DNA of 40,286 bases from a virus, in IMG/VR virus record IMGVR_UViG_3300005537_000015, positions 1 to 40,286 of that record; one strand, given 5' to 3'. Below are positions 6,385 to 11,440 of this stretch, piece after piece (the first letter of the stretch is position 1; every line of letters begins with the position of its first letter). Under the pieces are notes generated by a model, which saw nothing but the letters and a program-made list of their open reading frames with translations, ran no database searches and was not told where the DNA came from. The position numbers and the translations under genes were made by a program.

Positions 6385-6455
6385 GGGGAGCATCGGATGG
6401 ACCGAAGTCATGCTTACAACATGGCAACTTCAGTGTTCGATTCACTGGCGCCCTA
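6385..6455 (+). tRNA. tRNA-Val (UAC)
   Basis: Acceptor GGGGAGC/GCGCCCT (one A-G mismatch), D-stem CGG/CCG, anticodon stem TCATG/CATGG with loop CTTACAA, T-arm CAGTG/CACTG with TTCGATT, discriminator A. Confidence 0.8.
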
Positions 6456-6467
6456 TAAGAGATCAAC

Positions 6468-6656
6468 ATGAGCTTAGACAAAGCAATCGCATCTGGCAAA
6501 GAACATCGCAAACCCTATACAGGGTCTAAAGCGTTCGACTTACATTGTAGAGATGCAAGATGTCCATATTGCCACGAAAACAAGTTTTTTGCCAACAAGA
6601 AACGTAAACAAAGTGTGGCAGACCAAATAAAGCAATATGGGGACTTAGGACAATAG
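6468..6656 (+). CDS. Conserved phage small zinc-type protein (62 aa)
   Basis: Starts MSLDKAIASGKEHRKPY. It has CRDARCPYC with basic flanks and a helical C-terminus. The opening 'SLDKAI.SGKEHRKPYRGSKA' and the Cys cluster are familiar from short proteins in many phages, where the role is undefined. The TAG stop lies 18 bases inside tRNA-Ala. Confidence 0.7.
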   Translation: MSLDKAIASGKEHRKPYTGSKAFDLHCRDARCPYCHENKFFANKKRKQSVADQIKQYGDLGQ

Positions 6657-6711
6657 GTAGTCTATCTGCTTTGCAAGCAGGTTGTTGCACGTTCAAGTCG
6701 TGCAGTCTCCA
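6639..6711 (+). tRNA. tRNA-Ala (UGC)
   Basis: Acceptor GGGGACT/AGTCTCC, D-stem GGAC/GTCT, anticodon stem TCTGC/GCAGG with loop TTTGCAA, T-stem GCACG/CGTGC with TTCAAGT, discriminator A. The first 18 bases also encode the end of the upstream protein. Confidence 0.9.
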
Positions 6712-6768
6712 TTGACGCAGAGAATGTCGGTACATGGTTCATTGACGAGAAGGTGTATACACGCTGAT

Positions 6769-6840
6769 GCCATGTTAGTTCAATGGTAGAACGCTAGCCT
6801 TCCAAGCTAGTTGTTGTGAGTTCAAGTCTCACACATGGTT
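6769..6840 (+). tRNA. tRNA-Gly (UCC)
   Basis: Acceptor GCCATGT/ACATGGT, D-stem GTTC/GAAC, anticodon stem CTAGC/GCTAG with loop CTTCCAA, T-stem GTGAG/CTCAC with TTCAAGT, discriminator U as in bacterial tRNA-Gly. Confidence 0.92.
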
Positions 6841-6845
6841 TTTAT

Positions 6846-6917
6846 ATCGAGTAACAGCAAATGGTGCGCGTGAAGTCTCCAAAACTTCTGTATAGAGTTC
6901 GATTCTCTAACTCGGTG
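6846..6917 (+). tRNA. tRNA-Trp (CCA) with weak D-stem
   Basis: Acceptor ATCGAGT/ACTCGGT, anticodon stem GAAGT/ACTTC with loop CTCCAAA, T-stem TAGAG/CTCTA with TTCGATT, discriminator G as expected for Trp. The D-stem is poor: only the inner GC/GC pairs form in AACAGCAAATGGTGCGCGT. In E. coli, D-arm changes in tRNA-Trp(CCA) (the Hirsh suppressor) permit UGA reading. Confidence 0.85.
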
Positions 6918-6921
6918 ATCG

Positions 6922-6995
6922 CAGAGAGTAGCGCAGTTGGCTAGTGTGGGAGCTTTGGAAGCTCTAGGTCGTAGGTTCAAGTCCTGCCTCTCTGA
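6922..6995 (+). tRNA. tRNA-Pro (UGG)
   Basis: Acceptor CAGAGAG/CTCTCTG, D-arm GCGC/GTGT, anticodon stem GGAGC/GCTCT with loop TTTGGAA, T-stem GTAGG/CCTGC with TTCAAGT, discriminator A. Confidence 0.9.
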
Positions 6996-7006
6996 TTACG
7001 CAGTAG

Positions 7007-7046
7007 GCTATGATGCTGTAAGTCTTAAGGGTAAGAGACACATAGC
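7007..7046 (+). ncRNA. Small nested hairpin between tRNAs
   Basis: GCTATG/CATAGC encloses GTCTT/GAGAC (eight-base loop), with one A between the inner stem and the outer 3' arm. The layout resembles the minihelix at 6334 but has no T-loop consensus. It sits four bases before tRNA-Asp. Confidence 0.3.
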
Positions 7047-7050
7047 ATTT

Positions 7051-7122
7051 GTTATTATGGTGTAGTGGCTAGCACGTCGCCTTGTCAGGGCGAAAGTCAG
7101 AGTTCGATTCTCTGTGATAGCG
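7051..7122 (+). tRNA. tRNA-Asp (GUC)
   Basis: Acceptor GTTATTA/TGATAGC, D-stem GTG/CAC, anticodon stem TCGCC/GGCGA with loop TTGTCAG, T-stem CAGAG/CTCTG with TTCGATT, discriminator G as usual for Asp. Confidence 0.92.
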
Positions 7123-7129
7123 TAGTTAA

Positions 7130-7202
7130 TGGCATGTAATTCAACGGTGAGAAATCAATGCTGATAACATTGAGGTAGGTGGTTCAACTCCATCCATGCC
7201 AA
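7130..7202 (+). tRNA. tRNA-Ile (GAU)
   Basis: Acceptor TGGCATG/CATGCCA, anticodon stem CAATG/CATTG with loop CTGATAA, T-stem GGTGG/CCATC with TTCAACT, discriminator A. D-stem TTC/GAA is short. Confidence 0.85.
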
Positions 7203-7209
7203 ATCGTGT

Positions 7210-7280
7210 TGCCTTGTAGTGTAATGGTAACACTCTAGACTTTGGCTCTAGCATTTTGGGTTCGAGTCCTAACGAGGCAA
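7210..7280 (+). tRNA. tRNA-Gln (UUG)
   Basis: Acceptor TGCCTTG/CGAGGCA, D-stem GTGT/ACAC, anticodon stem CTAGA/TCTAG with loop CTTTGGC, T-stem TTGGG/CCTAA with TTCGAGT, discriminator A. Confidence 0.9.
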
Positions 7281-7296
7281 ATCTTTGTGCGTCGCC

Positions 7297-7437
7297 ATGT
7301 GCGCTTTGAAGAAGTCAACAGGTCTAACTGAATCGCACAGCCTGTTGGACGTCTTGCCAGTGTGTAACGACTGGTATTGGGGTTGTCCATGTTGCAACGT
7401 GGGCACACCCTCTTTGTTCACGTGTGTCGAGTGGTGA
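7297..7437 (+). CDS. Unknown 46-aa Cys-rich protein ending inside tRNA-Cys
   Basis: ATG 7297 gives MCALKKSTGLTESHSLL, then WGCPCCNVGTPSLFTCVEW and TGA. The Cys/Trp-rich end resembles a compact zinc knuckle. No SD is evident. The last 22 bases, including the stop, are shared with tRNA-Cys. It explains the otherwise empty space between tRNA-Gln and tRNA-Cys. Confidence 0.45.
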   Translation: MCALKKSTGLTESHSLLDVLPVCNDWYWGCPCCNVGTPSLFTCVEW

Positions 7438-7488
7438 GGCGGCTGATTGCAAACCAGCATGATGTAGGTTCGATTCCTACCGTGAACT
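7416..7488 (+). tRNA. tRNA-Cys (GCA)
   Basis: Acceptor GTTCACG/CGTGAAC, anticodon arm GCTGA/CCAGC (one A-C mismatch) with loop TTGCAAA, T-stem GTAGG/CCTAC with TTCGATT, discriminator U as in bacterial tRNA-Cys. Confidence 0.88.
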
Positions 7489-7500
7489 ATAGGAGTATAT

Positions 7501-7638
7501 ATGGAAGCGTTTGTTTTTAGTTTGTTAGTGCCACCCATGTTGTTTTTGTTGGGCATATGTTATTGGGTTATGTATCGTGTTGTTTTGTCGGCATGTGGTA
7601 TTAAACCCTTATTTGACGATTCTGACTCGGACTATTAG
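7501..7638 (+). CDS. Small membrane protein (45 aa) ending inside tRNA-Asn
   Basis: SD AGGAG precedes the ATG. Residues 4-30 are hydrophobic (FVFSLLVPPMLFLLGICYW), followed by a short acidic tail DDSDSDY. A one- or two-helix membrane protein. TAG stop is ten bases into tRNA-Asn. Confidence 0.6.
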   Translation: MEAFVFSLLVPPMLFLLGICYWVMYRVVLSACGIKPLFDDSDSDY

Positions 7639-7700
7639 CTCAGTGATAGAGCAGCGGATTGTTAATCCGCAGGTCGTAGGTTTGATCCCTACATAGTCCT
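7629..7700 (+). tRNA. tRNA-Asn (GUU)
   Basis: Acceptor GGACTAT/ATAGTCC, D-stem GCTC/GAGC, anticodon stem GCGGA/TCCGC with loop TTGTTAA, T-stem GTAGG/CCTAC with TTTGATC. Discriminator is U, unusual for Asn. Confidence 0.92.
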
Positions 7701-7754
7701 AGACTTTAAATATGGGCATGTTTATATTCTTCGTATCTAACAACAGGAGATAAC

Positions 7755-8036
7755 ATGTATACACCAAAATGGACAGCTTTACCAACACCTGAAGGATCAA
7801 CGTTTGATAAAAATGGCTACGTTGAACCTCCCAAAACTAACCCAGATACATCTACATGGAGTGGGCGTGCCGTTAAGGCGCTTGAAGAGGGGAACGAAGC
7901 ACGTGCGATAAAACAACGTGCTTTAGGTTACAAGGTATACGATCAAGATCCAGGTAAAGATCCATACGAGATGAATCCATATGAACAATCTCAGTGCACT
8001 GGCCCATTCGTTGATAACACGTGCACCATCAGCTAA
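7755..8036 (+). CDS. Unknown 93-aa protein
   Basis: SD AGGAG before ATG 7755. Pro-, Thr- and Lys-rich N-terminus (MYTPKWTALPTPEGS), a helical centre with many Ala/Lys/Glu, and a QSQCTGPFVDNTCT end with two Cys. It looks partly disordered. Overlaps the membrane protein that follows by 56 bases in a different frame. Confidence 0.6.
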   Translation: MYTPKWTALPTPEGSTFDKNGYVEPPKTNPDTSTWSGRAVKALEEGNEARAIKQRALGYKVYDQDPGKDPYEMNPYEQSQCTGPFVDNTCTIS

Positions 8037-8379
8037 AGATGTAGATCATTGCATCTATCAAGGTCGCAAGTTTGTTTACTGTGTGGGCATCTTGCTGCCT
8101 TGTGTCCTCACTCCAACGTTGGCAGTCGTAATCAACGTCGTATCCATTCTTAGTATGTGTGCCTTTGTAACACTCAGTGTTGTATTTGAACACACCAATC
8201 CAACATTGCACACACTCGCCAATCGTTGTATTGCGTTGTGTTTTGTGGTGGGTGTCGGGTGTGCACTTACAAACGAGTTGTTCGATGTAACACATAGAGC
8301 TATTGCGATTGTTGTTGGCATATGCGCATCTAGTGTGCTAACATATATAACAGATAATTCAAAACATATGGAGTCTTAG
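7981..8379 (+). CDS. Polytopic membrane protein (132 aa)
   Basis: After a soluble N-terminus of about 30 residues there are about four hydrophobic segments (around 31-47, 49-67, 82-97 and 103-122). Phages often place such proteins among accessory genes as superinfection exclusion or lysis-timing factors, but no motif decides. TAG stop abuts the next ATG. Confidence 0.55.
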   Translation: MNNLSALAHSLITRAPSAKDVDHCIYQGRKFVYCVGILLPCVLTPTLAVVINVVSILSMCAFVTLSVVFEHTNPTLHTLANRCIALCFVVGVGCALTNELFDVTHRAIAIVVGICASSVLTYITDNSKHMES

Positions 8380-8574
8380 ATGTTATGTGGTCAATGTTGT
8401 GCGCATGTGCATAAGCTTCTGACGATGTTAGATGGTGGTCGCGTTCACCTAATGGCGCATGGTTGTGATGGAGACACATGTGATTATAGCCTTAGATAAC
8501 GGTTTGATGAGTATTATGGTAAGTGGGTGACAAAAATACGTGAAGAGCGTAACAACAAATCACCGAGAGATTAG
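8380..8574 (+). pseudogene. Cys-rich small gene interrupted by in-frame TAA
   Basis: The frame opens with MLCGQCCAHVHKLL and runs 39 codons to a TAA at 8497-8499. It then continues, without any start codon at the break, as RFDEYYGKWVTKIREERN and ends at TAG 8572-8574, ten bases inside tRNA-Phe, exactly where the neighbouring ORFs end. Either a nonsense mutation (CAA to TAA would restore LRQRFDEY), a sequence error, or a recoded TAA. Product: Cys-rich with a basic helix; function unknown. Confidence 0.45.
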
Positions 8575-8637
8575 CTCAGTAGGTAGAGTGGCATGTTGAA
8601 GGCTTGTGCGTCGTTGGTTCGATTCCAGCATCTCTCA
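8565..8637 (+). tRNA. tRNA-Phe (GAA)
   Basis: Acceptor GAGAGAT/ATCTCTC, D-stem GCTC/GAGT, anticodon arm GCATG/CTTGT (one T-T mismatch) with loop TTGAAGG, T-stem GTTGG/CCAGC with TTCGATT, discriminator A. Confidence 0.8.
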
Positions 8638-8641
8638 TATC

Positions 8642-8713
8642 GACTTCATAGCTTAACAGTAAAGCACCAACCTTTTAAGTTGGGTTATCTAGGTGCAAGT
8701 GCTAGTGGGGTCA
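8642..8713 (+). tRNA. tRNA-Lys (UUU)
   Basis: Acceptor GACTTCA/TGGGGTC with two G-U pairs, D-stem GCTT/AAGC, anticodon stem CCAAC/GTTGG with loop CTTTTAA, T-stem four pairs CTAG/CTAG, discriminator A. Confidence 0.85.
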
Positions 8714-8715
8714 AT

Positions 8716-8767
8716 CGTGGTAGTTCCTGTGTGGAATGTGATATGCGCTATAACGCGTACTACTACG
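8716..8767 (+). ncRNA. Structured RNA with nine-pair outer stem
   Basis: CGTGGTAGT pairs with ACTACTACG over nine positions (one G-U). Stacked directly inside the 3' arm is a second hairpin ATGCG/CGCGT with a six-base loop, and a small TTCC/GGAA hairpin lies on the 5' side. It fits between tRNA-Lys and tRNA-Ile(UAU). It resembles a tRNA with missing or altered arms, though no T-loop consensus is present. Confidence 0.35.
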
Positions 8768-8770
8768 TTC

Positions 8771-8843
8771 CGTGTTGTAACTCATTGGTGAGAGTGGCAA
8801 TCTTATAAGTTGCAAGTAGTGGGTTCAATTCCCACCAACACGA
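8771..8843 (+). tRNA. tRNA-Ile (UAU)
   Basis: Acceptor CGTGTTG/CAACACG, anticodon stem GCAAT/GTTGC with loop CTTATAA, T-stem GTGGG/CCCAC with TTCAATT, discriminator A. UAU is uncommon in bacteria, which usually read AUA with a lysidine-modified CAU. Confidence 0.88.
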
Positions 8844-9200
8844 TCATCCAGAACGTATGTAATCAACAATCACTATCTTGGGTGCCACTTCGCACTTCTT
8901 TATCATCACATAGTTACCGATAGCCACACAGAATGGTATTATACTGACTAAGAATACACAACCAATACAGCTTAGTGTTTCACTACGATCCAAAGCGCAG
9001 TCAAATGGCAAAGCTATTAGCAACAATAATATGACAACACCTAGAAAGATACACACAGATATTCCAGCACACATCCATACCATTGACACCAATATCTTAT
9101 AAGCAACAATCTGCATGGCAAAGTCAGGTAGTTGCTCACTAACGACGTCACCTAACGTTTCAACCCATTGCATTAGTTTTTGTTGTAGTTCTTCTTTCAT
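8844..9200 (-). CDS. Membrane protein (118 aa)
   Basis: An N-terminal amphipathic helix is followed by two hydrophobic segments (about residues 34-66 and 78-100) and a short basic C-terminus. TGA stop abuts the convergent tRNA-Ile(UAU). Overlaps the preceding leftward gene through ATGA. Function unknown. Confidence 0.65.
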   Translation of the reverse strand: MKEELQQKLMQWVETLGDVVSEQLPDFAMQIVAYKILVSMVWMCAGISVCIFLGVVILLLLIALPFDCALDRSETLSCIGCVFLVSIIPFCVAIGNYVMIKKCEVAPKIVIVDYIRSG

Positions 9201-9544
9201 GCGTGTTCAGCCACCAGATTGTCGATATATTCTTTAACAGTTTTTTCGCCATTGTAGTGATCAGTAAACTCACGCATACCAATCGCTTTCCAGTTTGTTT
9301 CTTCGGGTGCCCACTGACCTTCTAGCCCATAGCACGAGCAGTGTGAAGCGTTAACTTCATACAGTATGCCATTATGTTCAAAGATAACAAGCGACGTGCC
9401 ATCATAACTGCCGTGTCCATAATAAGCCAGGTATACAGTGCTTTCGTTTAACAACTTTAATATACGTTGTTTTTCTTCTTCTTGGTGATATCCTGCATAC
9501 TGATCGGCAACATCTTCATTGTTTTTGAATTCTTCTACGTACAT
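9197..9544 (-). CDS. Conserved phage hypothetical protein (115 aa)
   Basis: Has YGHGSYDGTSLVIFEHNG and VNASHCSCYGLEGQW (about residues 41-80), a pattern I recognise from uncharacterised proteins in several tailed phages, where it is usually a single-domain protein. His and Cys clustering hints at metal binding. TGA stop overlaps the next ATG. It follows rtcB in the same operon. Confidence 0.7.
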   Translation of the reverse strand: MYVEEFKNNEDVADQYAGYHQEEEKQRILKLLNESTVYLAYYGHGSYDGTSLVIFEHNGILYEVNASHCSCYGLEGQWAPEETNWKAIGMREFTDHYNGEKTVKEYIDNLVAEHA

Positions 9545-9547
9545 TTA

Positions 9548-10726
9548 TTAATCCTTGTAGGGGTCGTGATCTCTATTGTCAGCCATGCACACACCAACAG
9601 GCTTTAGTCTATGCACAACGTGCACAGTATTGCGATGTGCATGTAGCACTTGCTCTATGCGTTTGTAAACTTGGGGGGACTCATCGACATCACCACCCCT
9701 TAGTTCAACTCCAAACGTTGACACCCAAGTCTGCATATCTTCTCGACTAACAAGGCCAGCTCGTATGACTTCGTTCGTCTTACGATTGATCTTCCCCTTC
9801 GCTTGAGAACGACCCATAACACGTCCAGAACCATGAATCGTTGAATACATGCTGACTTCGTTGTCGGGATGCTGTACGCCTTCAAGGATGAATGAGTAAT
9901 CGCCCATAGACCCACCGACAAAGCTTTTGACACCAGGGTAATTAGGTGTCGCTCCTTTTCGTACAACCCATACATCTTTGTCGTGGTGACGTTCTCGCCA
10001 GGCAAAGTTATGATGGTTGTGAACCTCTTCGATGATGTCAGCCCGTAAGATTCTAGCCACACGCGAACACACCCAATTCCTACCAGCGTAGGCGTAACGA
10101 CCCGCAAGTTCCATACACTTAATATATTGTTGGCCCAAGTCCGAATCTTCGTCCAACACGATGGGTTGTGCGTGCATTCCATCTTTGCCTCCTGCGGCGT
10201 TGATAAAGTACGTTGCTATGCCATGTCCAAGCCCACGTGATCCAAAGTGAACACCAATCCACACACAATCAAGATCGTCAACAAATAGATCGACGTAGTG
10301 GTTGCCAGACCCAACCGTACCCAGTTGTTCAATGGATTTTTGTTTAAGCCCCTTGAGAACGTCGATTTCACCCCATACACCATCGTCAAACAACTCGTGT
10401 TCAATACGCTCGTTGTTCTTTCTTCCAAGGCCGAACGAGATATACTTCTGGACGTCGTTCATCGTTCTGTAGATGTCTTTACGTAGTGCGTCTCCATCCA
10501 TGTTGCAACGTACAGCTTTGTTACCACAAGCAATGTCATAGCCAACACCATTGACACATATTTTGCGATCATAAGCAAGCACACCACCAATAGGCACACT
10601 ATAGCCAATATGGTGATCAGCCATGAGAGCGCCATATAGTGCGTCATATTTAAACGCTTCAGTAATTTGTGCAACAGATTGAACATCCGGTTCGCCCCAT
10701 ACTGCAATGTTATTGATTACTTGCAT
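9548..10726 (-). CDS. rtcB: RNA-splicing/repair ligase RtcB
   Basis: 392 aa. RtcB joins a 2',3'-cyclic phosphate or 3'-phosphate RNA end to a 5'-OH end using GTP and Mn(II). The metal and guanylate motifs are present in order: GVGYDIACGNKAVRC (about 57-71), GSGNHYVDLF, HFGSRGLGH, RKGATPNYPG, GSMGDYSFI and HGSGRVMGRSQAKG. Length is slightly below E. coli RtcB (408 aa). Beside the tRNA cluster it probably reseals tRNAs cut by host anticodon nucleases. TAA stop. Confidence 0.95.
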   Translation of the reverse strand: MQVINNIAVWGEPDVQSVAQITEAFKYDALYGALMADHHIGYSVPIGGVLAYDRKICVNGVGYDIACGNKAVRCNMDGDALRKDIYRTMNDVQKYISFGLGRKNNERIEHELFDDGVWGEIDVLKGLKQKSIEQLGTVGSGNHYVDLFVDDLDCVWIGVHFGSRGLGHGIATYFINAAGGKDGMHAQPIVLDEDSDLGQQYIKCMELAGRYAYAGRNWVCSRVARILRADIIEEVHNHHNFAWRERHHDKDVWVVRKGATPNYPGVKSFVGGSMGDYSFILEGVQHPDNEVSMYSTIHGSGRVMGRSQAKGKINRKTNEVIRAGLVSREDMQTWVSTFGVELRGGDVDESPQVYKRIEQVLHAHRNTVHVVHRLKPVGVCMADNRDHDPYKD

Positions 10727-10910
10727 CGTCTAACACTCCTTTAAAGTCTGGGCTACATAGAAACATTGTACAGTCATATAGCTTTGCATACGTTGGACTG
10801 ACAATCCAATCACGTGGGCATTGTTCCGCAACTAACCACAGCACCCTAGGAGGTATACACCCACGGAACACTATATAGTTTTTATATGTTTTAACTGACC
10901 ACTCTAACAT
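10710..10910 (-). CDS. Unknown 66-aa protein
   Basis: First gene of the rtcB operon. The product opens MLEWSVKTYKNYIVFRG, with three Cys and several aromatic residues, and overlaps the rtcB start by 17 bases. TAA stop. No SD is obvious upstream. Family unknown. Confidence 0.5.
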   Translation of the reverse strand: MLEWSVKTYKNYIVFRGCIPPRVLWLVAEQCPRDWIVSPTYAKLYDCTMFLCSPDFKGVLDDASNQ

Positions 10911-10929
10911 AAAACCTCAAAGAAATATA

Positions 10930-10958
10930 TTGAAATGTGTTAAAAAAAAGTTTATCAT
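10930..10958 (+). promoter_or_regulatory. Predicted promoter of the late operon
   Basis: TTGAAA, 17-base spacer containing an A8 run, then TATCAT; the first late gene starts 22 bases after the -10 with SD GGAGG. It sits in the divergent gap between the rtcB operon and the structural genes. Confidence 0.6.
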
Positions 10959-10980
10959 ATAGATATACCTTGGAGGGTAC

Positions 10981-11226
10981 ATGAAGCAAGAAGGCGATTT
11001 AATTGTAAAGATATCATTGAGCAATGGCGTCAATATCGCAGCGTACGCAGGTGCGGGTGAATTAACAGAGATGGTGTGCCATCCAAAGTTTATAAGAATG
11101 CGTGGTGATAAGAACGAGCTGTTTGTGTCTATAGAAGACATTGCAGCGTTTGAGATAGAACCACAAACAAACCAGGATGAACATGCGCCGGAAACGAAGG
11201 AAGAACTATCGAAGAACCCCATGTGA
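10981..11226 (+). CDS. Unknown 81-aa protein, first gene of the late operon
   Basis: Strong SD (GGAGG). The first 60 residues look like a small beta-rich domain (LIVKISLSNG, IRMRGDKNELFVSIEDIAAF), followed by an acidic tail. Stop is TGA followed immediately by TAA. Its 3' end overlaps the next gene by 50 bases. Confidence 0.65.
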   Translation: MKQEGDLIVKISLSNGVNIAAYAGAGELTEMVCHPKFIRMRGDKNELFVSIEDIAAFEIEPQTNQDEHAPETKEELSKNPM

Positions 11227-11440
11227 TAATTGTGGATCACCGGAATACGACTTAAGACTTTATAAACATATTGACGGGGGATTGATGTTGTGCAGTACAT
11301 GTGCAGAACTCCCAGCGTGCGAAGTATGAAAGCGTGTACCACCCATTGTATGGGTTAATGTTTTCGGTGAATACTTCCCACCCGACTATCCAATAGCCAA
11401 ACGTCACCAGCAGGATAATGAACGAAAATCAAGCGTTTGA
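11177..11440 (+). CDS. Zinc-knuckle protein with in-frame UGA codon
   Basis: Opens MNMRRKRRKNYRRTPC (or from the ATG two codons later), with CDNCG at about 16-20 and CSTCAELPAC at about 39-48, a four-Cys zinc site. TGA occurs at codon 51 (11327-11329). The frame then stays open with natural-looking coding sequence KRVPPIVWVNVFGEYFPPDY and ends at TGA 11438, 20 bases inside terL. No start codon lies after the break. It may be read through to give an 87-residue product. HNH-like or regulatory roles are possible; not recognised. Confidence 0.5.

Noticed and set aside
6347-6529. 60-codon plus-strand ORF
   Set aside because: It runs through the whole of tRNA-Val and overlaps the better-supported 62-aa gene in another frame.
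7286-7393. Two further tRNA-like helices between tRNA-Gln and tRNA-Cys
   Set aside because: The stretch is covered by a plausible Cys-rich ORF (7297-7437) and the pairings are weaker, so chance pairing in coding sequence is more likely.
8716-8810. Short GTG-start ORF through the structured RNA into tRNA-Ile(UAU)
   Set aside because: Only 24 codons, hydrophobic and Thr-rich with no convincing protein character; the nine-pair stem is the stronger signal.
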